A DNA stretch of 64,000 bases. Origin: Candidatus Gastranaerophilales bacterium (lineage in GTDB: Bacteria > Cyanobacteriota > Vampirovibrionia > Gastranaerophilales > Gastranaerophilaceae). The stretch spans positions 164,893-228,892 of the forward strand of contig CALURV010000024.1 of the NCBI GenBank assembly GCA_944323285.1, written 5' to 3'. The notes under the pieces were generated by a model. It was given only the letters and a program-made list of their open reading frames with translations, had not been told where the DNA came from and did no database searches. The first letter of the stretch is position 1; every line of letters begins with the position of its first letter. Positions 8,656 to 18,010 of the stretch are shown in pieces. The position numbers were made by a program, and so were the translations under genes.

Positions 8656-8730
8656 AAAGTGGTTAATATTGTTTATTTACTTTGATGTTTAGAGTAAAAT
8701 TATATTAGTAGAATATATTGGGGAATTATT

Positions 8731-8832
8731 ATGGAATTTTTTAGAGAAAAAAGAAAAATTATAATATCAGCTATTATATTTTGTTTCTTATTGTGGACAG
8801 TTGGTTCTATGTTATTTATGATAATTGGTTGA
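8731..8832 (+). CDS. 33-residue single-helix membrane microprotein
   Basis: The ATG is preceded by GGGG at a good distance. The product has a basic head (MEFFREKRK) and one hydrophobic helix containing IIFCFLLWTVGSMLFMIIG, then a TGA. The next gene, an EnvC-like M23 protein, starts 16 bases later on the same strand. Composition and position support a real small membrane protein, perhaps linked to the envelope genes that follow. No family is recognised. Confidence 0.55.
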   Translation: MEFFREKRKIIISAIIFCFLLWTVGSMLFMIIG

Positions 8833-8848
8833 GTAATCGGATTTTATA

Positions 8849-9976
8849 ATGACATATAAGAGAGTGATAACATATTTTTTGTCATTTTTCTTCCTAATAT
8901 TTAATTTAGGTTTAATTTGTTATGCAGATAATACTCAGCAAGTAAAAAAAGTTGAGCAAAAAAGATTATTAATAAGACAAAAGATAAATTCACTTTCCAA
9001 CTTAGAAAGAAAAGAAACAAACAAATTAAGTAGAAATCAGCAAAAGCTGGAAAAAAATCAACGTGCTTTAGAAATTTCCCAAAATCAATATTCTAAAAAA
9101 CAAGCAAATATAATTCGATTACAACAAGAATTAGATTCATATTTGTATGAATATAACAAGAGAAATCGTGCGGCTGCTGAAAGAATTAGATGTATATATA
9201 AGAGTAATCATTCTATGATAATAGATTTATTATTATCAACATCAAGTATTAGTGAATTTTTAGATAGGATTTATTATCAAAATATAATTATTCAATCTGA
9301 TAAAAAGAAGATGAAAAATTTAAAGGATGAAGCAAGAAGAATTGCTGTTTTGAAACAACGTTTGGAAATTGAAAAACGAGAATTATCAGGCATTATAAAA
9401 GACATGAATAAAGAAAATACAAATATTCAACGTACTATTAGTCAAAATAAAGCCATGATAGAAAAAATTCAAAAAGACAAAAGAGCATATGAACGTTCAG
9501 AAAGAGAATTAAAAAGATTATCTGATAATTTAACATCTATAATATCCAAGTCAACAAAAGATAGTGGAGTTGTTGTAGGGACAGGCTTCTTACTTCCTGT
9601 TCAAGGAGCAAGAATAAGTTCACCATATGGCTATAGAGTTCATCCTATATTTAAAACAAAAATTTTCCATACTGGTATTGATTATGCAGTACCATACGGA
9701 ACTCCCATAAAGGCATCAAATGCAGGAAAAGTTATATATTCCGGTTGGTATGGCGGATATGGGAAAGTAGTAATTATTGACCACGGTTCTTGCACTGGTG
9801 CTCCTACAACTACTTTATATGCACATATGTCAAGACAAATTGTTTCTGTTGGTGACAATGTAACAAGAGGTCAAACAATTGGTTATGTTGGTTCAACAGG
9901 TTATTCAACCGGACCACATGTACACTTTGAAGTCCGTATTAATGGTAAACATCAGAATCCTAATAATTTTTTATAA
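8849..9976 (+). CDS. EnvC/NlpD-like M23 peptidase with coiled coil
   Basis: This 375-residue exported protein has a signal sequence (about 1-26), a long Gln/Lys/Glu/Arg-rich coiled coil (about 30-235) and a C-terminal M23 (LytM) domain (about 250-375). The metal ligands look intact: HTGIDYAVPYG and GPHVHFEVRINGKH. The layout is that of EnvC-type murein hydrolase activators, but conserved zinc ligands mean it could be an active endopeptidase. It probably acts in the periplasm during septum splitting. An 11-base gap to the LptD-like gene suggests co-transcription. Confidence 0.9.
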   Translation: MTYKRVITYFLSFFFLIFNLGLICYADNTQQVKKVEQKRLLIRQKINSLSNLERKETNKLSRNQQKLEKNQRALEISQNQYSKKQANIIRLQQELDSYLYEYNKRNRAAAERIRCIYKSNHSMIIDLLLSTSSISEFLDRIYYQNIIIQSDKKKMKNLKDEARRIAVLKQRLEIEKRELSGIIKDMNKENTNIQRTISQNKAMIEKIQKDKRAYERSERELKRLSDNLTSIISKSTKDSGVVVGTGFLLPVQGARISSPYGYRVHPIFKTKIFHTGIDYAVPYGTPIKASNAGKVIYSGWYGGYGKVVIIDHGSCTGAPTTTLYAHMSRQIVSVGDNVTRGQTIGYVGSTGYSTGPHVHFEVRINGKHQNPNNFL

Positions 9977-9986
9977 GGAATAAGTT

Positions 9987-12152
9987 GTGATTAAAAAACA
10001 AATAATTTTTATTTTTATATTAATATTCTTAAGCGGTACTATTTCAAATGCTGCGGATTTTTATCCGGAACTCGGAATGGATCCATTCTATTCATCATTA
10101 AATCCAACTTATTATGATTCTAATAATGATAATTTTCAAGAAAAAGAAACTGTTATTAATCTTTTAAATAACAAAAAGGATAATAAGAAGAAGTTTTTCT
10201 TAGATAAATCAAAAAATAAGAAAAAAGAAGCAAACATTAAAACAGACAAACATATAGATTCAAATGAGCAAATTACATTTGATAAGATAGATAATAATAC
10301 AACAAATAATAGTGTAAATACAAAATCTTCTTTTATTCAACAAAATTCAGATAATATCTTAATTGACAATGAGGATGAGGATAATTTAATTAATGAAAAT
10401 GTAACAGAAAATGATAATTTAAAAAAGACGGAAAAGAAAAAATTTTCATTAAAAGATAAATTTTCTTTCTTAAAAAGAAAAAAGATAGAAGAAAAGGAAG
10501 ATAAAATAAACGATAATCCACAGATAGAGTTTAGTGCAGATTATATGGAATATTTTCCTGAAAGATATGAAGTAGAAGCCATTGGCAATGCCAAAATAAC
10601 TTTTTCTAAAGAAAATACTGTATTATCTGCAAATAAAATAATATATAATTATGATAGAAATATATTAAAAGCAAACGAAAATGTTGTGTTAATATCTAAA
10701 GACTCAGTAACAGAAGGGGACTTTATTAGAATTGATTTAAGTAAACCTGACGGATGGATTGAAAATCCTATTACAACGACTGAAGATATTAAATTAAATG
10801 CCAAAGAAGCTTTTATATATTCTGATAGAATAGAAGAATATGATGGTGTAGCAAAAATATTAAAGAATGAAACACTTGCGTTTAGAGCAAATTCTTTTGC
10901 TGCATATGTTGATCAAGGCGGAATACTTTCTAATAAAGATGCAAAGAGAAATACGGAGAATTCCGGTGTTTATTCTATAAAAGCAAAAACAATATATATT
11001 GATTCAAAAAAAGACCATGATGTTATAACTGTAAAAAATGCAGATATATATTTAAAAAAATATAAAATAGCTTCAGTACCATCTGCAAAAATAGTATCAA
11101 ATAAAAAAAATACCGTAGTTGAATCAAATATACCCGAAATAGGTTCATTAAACATGTTAGGTATGCACGCTGGTCCGTCCGTTGTTTTAAATGTACCTGG
11201 CGGTTCAACTTTAAAACTATCACCTATACTGACTTATAGCAAAGAAAAATTAGGTGTTGGTGGTATTGCACGATATAGAAATGCATATAATATGACAGAA
11301 GTTGCTTATGGTACATCAAGAGATGAACTATTAGTTAGAGGTAGGCAAAAATTAGCTCCAGGTCTGTTATTAAACTATTCAAGATTAACAAATCAAAGTG
11401 AATGGTTTTTAGGTTATAGAAGGCCAAAGTATTCTGCTAATTTAACATACTCTAGAAGAGATTTTGTAAAAGATTTAGGCTTGCATTTTTCTCAAATGTA
11501 TTCAGCCGGTATGTTTGTAGATGATATTCCGGGTGCTGATTTCAGGGATGCAGAGGGTCGTTTCAGATGGATGACACAAATATATAAGCCTTTTTATTCA
11601 TATAGAAATGAAGAAGGAAATATAGGAGTAAATGTTGGACTTGCAGCACAAACTTCTGCTAGTATCTATACAACAGGAGATGTACATGGTCTATTTAGAA
11701 TAGGACCTGCGCTTAATACAAAAGTCGGACCTTGGGAACAATCTATTATGTATTTCCAGGCTGCTATAGCAGGTCAATCTCCGTTTGAATTTGACCGGTA
11801 TCGTTACGGAAGGTCTAATTTAATTTTTATTGAAAACTTTAAAATATGCAAATATTTAACTATTGGATATCTGGGATCTCTTGCTATGAATAGAGATGTT
11901 CATACTGATGATTTATTCCAAGAAAATAGATTTTTGGTAAGTATAGGTCCTGATTATGCAAAAGTAACTATCGGATATGATGCTTTTAGACAAAACACTA
12001 TGTTACTTCTTTCAATGCTTGTTGGAACGCAGGATTCTGAAGTTGAATTTAAGAAAACGGTTATAAAAAATCCACAAACAATAGGAAAGACTGTCAAGAA
12101 GAAAAAGACAAAAAAGAAGAATTATAAAAAATACTTAAAAGAAAGTGTATAA
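9987..12152 (+). CDS. LptD/OstA-like outer-membrane LPS assembly protein
   Basis: This 721-residue protein starts at a GTG with an AAGGA site. It has a signal peptide (about 1-22), a long low-complexity Asn/Lys/Glu linker (about 45-175), an OstA/LptA-type beta-jellyroll region (about 178-330, with repeated SANKIIYNYD-like units) and a beta-barrel-like part (about 390-690). LptD inserts lipopolysaccharide into the outer leaflet. It is odd in two ways: the linker between signal and jellyroll, and a Lys-rich tail (KTVKKKKTKKKNYKKYLKES) after the barrel instead of an aromatic terminus. LptC and LptA homologues lie about 31 kb away. Confidence 0.8.
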   Translation: MIKKQIIFIFILIFLSGTISNAADFYPELGMDPFYSSLNPTYYDSNNDNFQEKETVINLLNNKKDNKKKFFLDKSKNKKKEANIKTDKHIDSNEQITFDKIDNNTTNNSVNTKSSFIQQNSDNILIDNEDEDNLINENVTENDNLKKTEKKKFSLKDKFSFLKRKKIEEKEDKINDNPQIEFSADYMEYFPERYEVEAIGNAKITFSKENTVLSANKIIYNYDRNILKANENVVLISKDSVTEGDFIRIDLSKPDGWIENPITTTEDIKLNAKEAFIYSDRIEEYDGVAKILKNETLAFRANSFAAYVDQGGILSNKDAKRNTENSGVYSIKAKTIYIDSKKDHDVITVKNADIYLKKYKIASVPSAKIVSNKKNTVVESNIPEIGSLNMLGMHAGPSVVLNVPGGSTLKLSPILTYSKEKLGVGGIARYRNAYNMTEVAYGTSRDELLVRGRQKLAPGLLLNYSRLTNQSEWFLGYRRPKYSANLTYSRRDFVKDLGLHFSQMYSAGMFVDDIPGADFRDAEGRFRWMTQIYKPFYSYRNEEGNIGVNVGLAAQTSASIYTTGDVHGLFRIGPALNTKVGPWEQSIMYFQAAIAGQSPFEFDRYRYGRSNLIFIENFKICKYLTIGYLGSLAMNRDVHTDDLFQENRFLVSIGPDYAKVTIGYDAFRQNTMLLLSMLVGTQDSEVEFKKTVIKNPQTIGKTVKKKKTKKKNYKKYLKESV

Positions 12153-12154
12153 AT

Positions 12155-13906
12155 TTATTTTTTTATAAAACATCCTTCATCTTCTTTATCAATTTTTTTA
12201 TCAAAGTCATTATCTATTCCATCAAAACAAGAACCAATAGATTCTAATGATTCAGCTTTTGGGTCTTTATTTTCATATTTTTGTGGAATTTTATTCCATA
12301 GATATAGGAATGTATTTTTTATATAAGTTGTAATTCCTTCGTTTTCAATAATTAATACATTTTCATCATTTCTGAAATTACCACTTGAAGTAAAGTTCAT
12401 TGAACCAATAATAGTATATTTATTATCTATACATATAGTTTTCATATGCATTTTACCAGCATAATTTTCAGTCTTAACCTTTATTCCTAATTTCCTTAAT
12501 TCTTTGTGAATTGTGTATTTAGAACTTGCATTTGTAGCATCATTTATAATTCTAATTTCAACGCCACGTTTTTTTGCATCTTGCAAATGAATTAACATAT
12601 TTTTATTTGTAATAAAGAAAGCAGATATATAAATATAATTTTCAGCATTGTCTATTAATTTTATTATATATTTATCAATTATATTATCTTGTGGAGAGAA
12701 TAAAACATTAATCTTAATTTTATTATCAATACTTATTATTTTTTTAGATTTAGGTATTTTATTTTTACTAAAATTTCCATTATACATTTGTGAAAATTCT
12801 TCACTATAAATTTGAGCAATTTCACTATTATCGATTAGAATAGAATAGTTAGCATTAAATCCTGATAAATCAGTACTTGTTATATTGGCACTACCGGTAA
12901 ATACTAATTTTTTGTCAATTATAAAAAATTTATTATGCATTATTCCACTAGAATAACTATTATCATTTGTCTTAAAATCACTTAGTACTTCTTTTAATTT
13001 TTCTATATCAGGATAATATTTATCGTCATTTTGGTCATAGTCAGATACCCATCTTATTTTAACACCACGTTTTTTAGCATTTTTAAGTGCTTCATATATT
13101 AGTGGTTGGTTATTAAATCCATATAGTGCAAAGTCAATTGACTCTTTGCTACTATCAATTAGATTTTTTAATGATAAACAAGCTTCTGTACTACAAGAAT
13201 TATTAGGACTAAAAATTGAATTTAAATCTAAAAAATATATCACTAAACTATTTGAAAAATATATATTATTAGGAGAAATTTTTTCTTTATTATATTCGTT
13301 AAAATTACTTATAATAAAATTATTTTTAAGAAAACAACACTTAGCAGGTAAATACTTCTTACCAAGATTATCCTTGTGAATTATTTTATATTGTTCAGTA
13401 ATTTTAGCATTTGGACAAGATAATTTATGATATTTTTTAGTTTTTATATTAAGAATTACATAATCATCTATATTAATACTTTTTATTTTATTTAATAAGT
13501 TTTTCTTGGATATTTCAGTATCATCATAAAAATAACCCGATTTTATCAATTCATTTTTATAACATTTTTTTCCAATTAAAATTTTATCATTTTTAATTTT
13601 AACAAATTTATTTTTTAAAATACTTTTTGAAGCTTCATTTGCAAAATATTCAAATAATAATTTCTCTTCGCTTGATAAATTCCTAAATATTTCATCTTCA
13701 GAATAATCATCATAAGATTTAATATAATATATGTTATTAATTAACAATGGATTTTTTTCATCAAATATAAAATTCTTATTAAAATCTATAAAAATAGAGT
13801 TAGGAGAATTTATTTTTAAAACTTTATATAAAGAATTTCCATCAATACTTATATAAAGACAACTAATAATTAATAAGAATAATAAAAATGTATATAATTT
13901 TTTCAT
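12155..13906 (-). CDS. secreted phospholipase D-family protein with two HKD motifs
   Basis: This 583-residue protein has a signal peptide (about 1-22) and two intact PLD motifs: H324-N-K326 with D331 and GSAN, and H487-M-K489 with D494 and GSMN. PLD enzymes act through a phosphohistidine on phospholipids or nucleic acids. Between them KKRGV segments mark the repeat halves. Near 158-192 KYHKLSCPNAK and a CC form an Ada-like zinc-finger pattern found in secreted nucleases. The C-terminus has C-DGIDNDFDKKIDKEDEGC, a calcium-loop-like module. Nuclease or phospholipase are both possible. It ends two bases from the LptD-like gene, convergent. Confidence 0.88.
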   Translation of the reverse strand: MKKLYTFLLFLLIISCLYISIDGNSLYKVLKINSPNSIFIDFNKNFIFDEKNPLLINNIYYIKSYDDYSEDEIFRNLSSEEKLLFEYFANEASKSILKNKFVKIKNDKILIGKKCYKNELIKSGYFYDDTEISKKNLLNKIKSINIDDYVILNIKTKKYHKLSCPNAKITEQYKIIHKDNLGKKYLPAKCCFLKNNFIISNFNEYNKEKISPNNIYFSNSLVIYFLDLNSIFSPNNSCSTEACLSLKNLIDSSKESIDFALYGFNNQPLIYEALKNAKKRGVKIRWVSDYDQNDDKYYPDIEKLKEVLSDFKTNDNSYSSGIMHNKFFIIDKKLVFTGSANITSTDLSGFNANYSILIDNSEIAQIYSEEFSQMYNGNFSKNKIPKSKKIISIDNKIKINVLFSPQDNIIDKYIIKLIDNAENYIYISAFFITNKNMLIHLQDAKKRGVEIRIINDATNASSKYTIHKELRKLGIKVKTENYAGKMHMKTICIDNKYTIIGSMNFTSSGNFRNDENVLIIENEGITTYIKNTFLYLWNKIPQKYENKDPKAESLESIGSCFDGIDNDFDKKIDKEDEGCFIKK

Positions 13907-14060
13907 AATACAATTATAGCTTAATATAAAATTATAAGAAATTAAGAAATGTCAATAATAATAGTCGAAAGTTGAATATATATACATATAAATAAGCGTT
14001 AAAATATGTTTTAAATATCAAAAAAGTACTACATAATTAAGTAAGTGTCTGGTAGTAAAA

Positions 14061-14405
14061 ATGAAAAATTCAAAACAAAATATAGGAAAACAAATAAAAA
14101 AATATAGAGTTTTAAGTGGAATGACTCAAAATGATTTGGCTGAGAAAATTGGTTTAACGGAGAAACAAATTTCAAAAATCGAAACCGGAGTTCATTATCC
14201 CAAATTTGAAAATTTTGTAAAAATATTAGATGTTTTAAATATTGAAATGAAAGATTTTGATACAGGATTAAATGTTCAAAATAATATATTAAGAAATAGC
14301 ATATTAAAAATTATTTATAGAGCAAATGATATAGAATTAAGGCATTATTCAATATTATTAAAACAAATAGAAAAAATTTTTAAAGAAAATAATTTAAATA
14401 AGTAA
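14061..14405 (+). CDS. XRE-family HTH regulator
   Basis: This 114-residue protein carries a Cro/C1-type helix-turn-helix over residues about 10-65 (MTQNDLAEKIGLTEKQISKIE, PKFENFVKILDVLNI) and a helical C-terminal tail. It is a likely small transcription regulator. It stands alone between the PLD-like gene and tRNA-Ser and shows no partner toxin or phage gene. The target is unknown. Confidence 0.85.
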   Translation: MKNSKQNIGKQIKKYRVLSGMTQNDLAEKIGLTEKQISKIETGVHYPKFENFVKILDVLNIEMKDFDTGLNVQNNILRNSILKIIYRANDIELRHYSILLKQIEKIFKENNLNK

Positions 14406-14460
14406 TTTTATTGACGAAATATCAATTATTTGTTATAAATACAAAAAAAGGCTATTTTAC

Positions 14461-14490
14461 GCGAAAATAGAGCGAAAATAGAGCGAAAAA
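14461..14490. repeat. short tandem repeat, 11 bp x about 2.7
   Basis: Three consecutive GCGAAAATAGA-type units lie between the XRE gene and tRNA-Ser. They could be regulator binding sites or simple slippage. They are too short and too few for a CRISPR. Confidence 0.6.
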
Positions 14491-14513
14491 AAATAAAACT
14501 CAATAAAATCAAT

Positions 14514-14600
14514 GGAGAGGTGTCCGAGTGGTTTAAGGTGCAAACCTGGAACGTTTGTGCAGGGGTAACTCTGCCGGGGGTTCGAATCCCCCCTTCTCCG
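14514..14600 (+). tRNA. tRNA-Ser (anticodon GGA)
   Basis: A class II cloverleaf with a long variable arm (GTGCAGGGGTAACTCTGC). The acceptor is GGAGAGG / CCTTCTCC, the anticodon loop is CTGGAAC (GGA, reads TCC/TCT), and the T arm contains GGGGGTTCGAATCCCCC. No CCA is encoded. Confidence 0.95.
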
Positions 14601-14619
14601 TTTTTAACATACTTTTAAT

Positions 14620-14690
14620 ATTTAATCTAGTATCACACATTGTTACCGAGTCATACTCACTAATAAATTACTTATGTTACAAAAAAAAAG
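14620..14690 (-). repeat. dispersed repeat, copy E (diverged right end)
   Basis: The reverse complement contains TTAGTGAGTATGACTCGGTA and a GATACTAGATTAAAT end, matching the right end of the family. The rest of the gap to 14856 is AT-rich with no ORF that I can support. Confidence 0.65.
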
Positions 14691-14856
14691 TTCGAACAAC
14701 TTCGACAAAGAGAAAATGAATAAGTTATGTAGCGAAACGAACACAATTTTGTTATATCTGATTTAACAATCGTTATTAAGTCCAATCTTGTTAAAAAATA
14801 CAATAATAATTATAAAATCAATGCAAAAACATGTTATAAAGAGTTAAACAATAATG

Positions 14857-14883
14857 AAAAAAGAGCAATATTCTGCTCTTTTA
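14857..14883 (-). terminator. terminator after tRNA (CAT)
   Basis: AAAAGAGCA pairs with TGCTCTTTT. On the minus strand it is followed by TTTTTC, directly 3' of the tRNA gene. Confidence 0.85.
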
Positions 14884-14885
14884 AA

Positions 14886-14960
14886 TGGTGGGCCCGGTAG
14901 GATTCGAACCTACGACCAAAGGATTATGAGTCCTCTGCGCTACCGCTGCGCCACAAGCCC
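14886..14960 (-). tRNA. tRNA with anticodon CAT (Met elongator or Ile2)
   Basis: Minus-strand cloverleaf: acceptor GGGCTTG / CGGGCCC with wobble pairs, D arm GGCGCAGCGGTAGCGC, anticodon loop CTCATAA, T arm GTAGGTTCGAATCCTAC and an encoded CCA. The CAT anticodon is used by elongator Met and by lysidine-modified Ile2. The sequence alone does not decide between them, and the intact D arm without initiator features argues against fMet. Confidence 0.9.
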
Positions 14961-15008
14961 TTTCAAAATTAGAATAACATCAATATTTTTCATCGTCAAG
15001 CATATATT

Positions 15009-15977
15009 TTAAAATTTTTTATTTCTATAATCAGAAAGCAAAGCAGCTCCTATAACACCAGAAAAATCACCCAACTTCGCCTTTTCGAATTTTATTTTTT
15101 TACTTGGAGTAGGAATAGATTTTATTCTTGCTATTTCAATAGACCTATTATAAAAATAGTCAATAGCATCCATTAACCCACCACCTAGAACTATTTTTTC
15201 AGGATTATAAAAATTAATAACAGAAGCTAATCCGGAAGCTAAATAATCTGATGCTTCATTTATTATTTGAACAACAAGATCATCTTTATTATCTAAAGAT
15301 TTTTTTAGCATGCTAGTTTTTATTGGCTTATTTTCTTCAAGGTAATTAACTATATCTGACTTTCTACCTTTTTTTAGAGCACCAATGATTCTTTTTTCTA
15401 TAGCTAATCTTGATGCATAAGCTTCTAAGCATCCACATCCGCCACATCCGCATGAACGACCACCAACATCTACAATAATATGTCCAATTTCACCTGCAGT
15501 ACCTGTTGCACCATAGCGAATTCTTCCATTTTGAACAATTCCAGAACCTATACCTGTTCCTACAAAAATACAAACAAAATCTGTCTCGTCTTTTCCTGCA
15601 CCAAAATACATTTCACCTATAGTTGCAATTTCAACATCATTACCTAAAATTATTTCTTTATTAAATTCTTTTTTTAATATATCTCCGATATTCAAATCAG
15701 AACAATCAAGATTAGGTGCATTTATTATAATGCCTTTATCTCTATTTATTTGTCCTGCAGCACCAATTCCAATATTATCAATTTCACATATTTCTATATT
15801 TGACTCTAATAAAACTTCATTAATAGATTTTATAATCTTTTGTATAATTTTTTCAGGACCTTTATCCTTTTTTGTTTTCTTCTTTATATAAGAAATAACA
15901 TTACCTGTAGTTTTATCAACAATTCCAGTAAGTACCTTTGTACCACCTAAATCGACTCCAATAGAGTATTTACCCAT
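15009..15977 (-). CDS. ROK-family sugar kinase, probable glucokinase
   Basis: This 322-residue ROK protein has the phosphate loop GVDLGGTKV at the N-terminus, ATP-site GTGIGSGIV, the ROK signature around GEIGHIIVDVGG and the zinc cluster CGCGGCGCLEAYAS. A GGGLMDA adenosine motif lies near the C-terminus. It likely phosphorylates glucose, feeding glycolysis. N-acetylglucosamine or mannose kinases share these motifs, so the substrate is not certain. It is a single gene with tRNA(CAT) downstream. Confidence 0.88.
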   Translation of the reverse strand: MGKYSIGVDLGGTKVLTGIVDKTTGNVISYIKKKTKKDKGPEKIIQKIIKSINEVLLESNIEICEIDNIGIGAAGQINRDKGIIINAPNLDCSDLNIGDILKKEFNKEIILGNDVEIATIGEMYFGAGKDETDFVCIFVGTGIGSGIVQNGRIRYGATGTAGEIGHIIVDVGGRSCGCGGCGCLEAYASRLAIEKRIIGALKKGRKSDIVNYLEENKPIKTSMLKKSLDNKDDLVVQIINEASDYLASGLASVINFYNPEKIVLGGGLMDAIDYFYNRSIEIARIKSIPTPSKKIKFEKAKLGDFSGVIGAALLSDYRNKKF

Positions 15978-16035
15978 AAATAAATTTTCCTTCCTAGAGT
16001 AATTATATCATTTTTTTTCTTAAATGAAATCTTAA

Positions 16036-16070
16036 ACAAAAAACAGAAACTATAAAGTTTCTGTTTTTTG
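16036..16070 (-). terminator. terminator after the calcium-binding protein gene
   Basis: AAAAAACAGAAAC pairs with GTTTCTGTTTTTT around a TATAAA loop. It is nearly symmetric and sits 24 bases after the stop of the minus-strand gene at 16094. Confidence 0.9.
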
Positions 16071-16093
16071 TTTAATTTTAATTTATAAGATAA

Positions 16094-18010
16094 CTAAGCA
16101 ATTTTTTCTTCATTATCTTCAGGTTTTAATAATTCAAAATAGTCAGAATATTTTTTTAATTCATCATCTTCTAATAATTCATCAATATCAGTATAACTAT
16201 CTAAACTATTTTTGATATTTTCAATTTTATTTCTTAAATTTTCAACAATATTTTTATATAAGTCATAGAAAGATTCGTGTTCTTGAATTTCAGAAGAATA
16301 TAAATTAGATTGTTCACCATTTTCTACTTCATCATCTTGTTTTTTATGCCAAATATCTGCATATTCGCGAGTTTCACCATTTATAGTAAATGTTGCACCT
16401 TCTTGTTGCATTAACTGGTTGCCATTACCATCAAAATCATCTGTCAATGTTGTTGAATCAGTTTGAGCCAGATTTATTTCTGTTATTCCTAAATCAGCTA
16501 ATGATTGAACTTCTGAATTATAACCATTAGCTTTCATTTTAAGACCATAATCTTTTTCTAGTACAGCTAAATCATTTTCATCTAATACATTATCATCTTT
16601 TCCGTTTATAAGACCTGCATCAGTTGCCAATGCTTTAAGAGCTTCAAAACCATCTTTAAATCCGTCTGCTTTGCCATCTCCGTCTAAATCAGTATTATTT
16701 CCAAAACATTCAGAACCGTCTGCACCGGATATTCCATCACCATCTTTATCAAAAACTAATACAGCATCAGATGAGTCATTTATTTTATCAACTTCTCCAT
16801 CGCCATCGATATCATAATCAATAACTTTATCAGAAGTTTTTACACCATCACCGTTTAAGTCAAATGATAATGGAGAACAAGTTGAATAACATGCTTGAGT
16901 TTCTTCTAATTCACCACAATCATTTAGAGAATATACAGTATTCGAGCCATTTTCGCTTTCATTATAATTGCGAATATAACCATTACCATTTTCAACTATA
17001 CAATATCCGTTATTCTCACCATATAATCTTGCTAAAGATGCACCATCTTGTGCCATATCATATATATGATATTCCCCATCTTCTTGTCCCTGAGCAAAGA
17101 TATATCGTGCTGAACCGTCTTCCATTTTCTCAGATAAATCAAGATTGTTTGTTTCAGCTAAATTCCATTCTTCATCTGAAATGGTTACACCTTTTTCTTC
17201 AAGCATTGAAGCAATTTGGTTACAATCAGTAACTTGTTTAGTTGTTAACTGACTAATTTGTGCTTCTAAATTTTTTGACTCTTGTGTTAACTTATTTATA
17301 TCTTCAAGACAATCATCAACTTCATCTAGTAAATCACTTGCAGCAGTTATAGATGCAACAACTTCTGCTAAATCAGGTTTATTTGGCATTCCTTTCTTTA
17401 TTAATTCTTGAAGATCTGATTTATCCATGCTGCCGGGATTTTCTTTATTAGCAGCAATATATTCTTCTAATGCGCTTGAAACCGCATCTTTTGAATCTTC
17501 ATCATATTCATCTTTTAATTTATCTTGTTTTGCAACTGCTTCTTCTATTTCTTTTTCAGCTTCTTCTGTAAGTTTTTTTACTTTACTTTCTAAATCTTTT
17601 ATTTCAGAATCATTTTTATCTAATTTACCTTCAATTTCTTCAATCATTTCTTGAACTTCTTCTGGAAGCTCACTTTTATCAACAGCAATTGTTTTCTTAA
17701 GTGAAGTATTTGCACTTATTTCTTTGCTATCATCATCACTTGAATCATATTCAGAAGAATCAACTGTAATATCATTTGCTTCTAATTCTTTTATTGCTTC
17801 TTCTCTCGTATAACCAAGACTTATTGCTGCTTCAATATATTCTTCAATAAATTCGTCATAAGATTGATTTTTAACATCTGTATTTTCACCAAAATCAAAT
17901 AAATATGATTCACCAGAATTTACTCCTTGTGTATTACCATTTGAATTTGTTCCTAAAATTCCAAAGTTGCTTGCAACTTGATTAAATAATGCATCTAATG
18001 ACATACTCAT
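16094..18010 (-). CDS. coiled-coil protein with RTX/EF-hand-like calcium-binding region
   Basis: This 638-residue acidic protein lacks a signal peptide. Residues about 118-260 are coiled coil rich in Glu and Lys. Residues about 378-515 match the calcium-binding module of large secreted hemolysin/FrpC-like proteins: SPLSFDLNGDGVKT, DIDGDGEVD, VFDKDGDGISG, GSECFG, DLDGDGKADG, DGFEAL, then SLADLGITEINL. No GGXGXD nonapeptide repeats or toxin domain are visible. It may be secreted by a signal-independent route or act at the cell surface. Its own terminator marks a single-gene unit. The biological role is unknown. Confidence 0.75.
   Translation of the reverse strand: MSMSLDALFNQVASNFGILGTNSNGNTQGVNSGESYLFDFGENTDVKNQSYDEFIEEYIEAAISLGYTREEAIKELEANDITVDSSEYDSSDDDSKEISANTSLKKTIAVDKSELPEEVQEMIEEIEGKLDKNDSEIKDLESKVKKLTEEAEKEIEEAVAKQDKLKDEYDEDSKDAVSSALEEYIAANKENPGSMDKSDLQELIKKGMPNKPDLAEVVASITAASDLLDEVDDCLEDINKLTQESKNLEAQISQLTTKQVTDCNQIASMLEEKGVTISDEEWNLAETNNLDLSEKMEDGSARYIFAQGQEDGEYHIYDMAQDGASLARLYGENNGYCIVENGNGYIRNYNESENGSNTVYSLNDCGELEETQACYSTCSPLSFDLNGDGVKTSDKVIDYDIDGDGEVDKINDSSDAVLVFDKDGDGISGADGSECFGNNTDLDGDGKADGFKDGFEALKALATDAGLINGKDDNVLDENDLAVLEKDYGLKMKANGYNSEVQSLADLGITEINLAQTDSTTLTDDFDGNGNQLMQQEGATFTINGETREYADIWHKKQDDEVENGEQSNLYSSEIQEHESFYDLYKNIVENLRNKIENIKNSLDSYTDIDELLEDDELKKYSDYFELLKPEDNEEKIA

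Noticed and set aside
14461..14490. CRISPR array from GCGAAAATAGA units
   Set aside because: Only about 2.7 copies of an 11-bp unit in direct tandem with no spacers and no cas genes in the window.
16864..17654. Plus-strand frames opposite the calcium-binding protein gene
   Set aside because: Composition mirrors the acidic coding strand; no start signals and no family resemblance.
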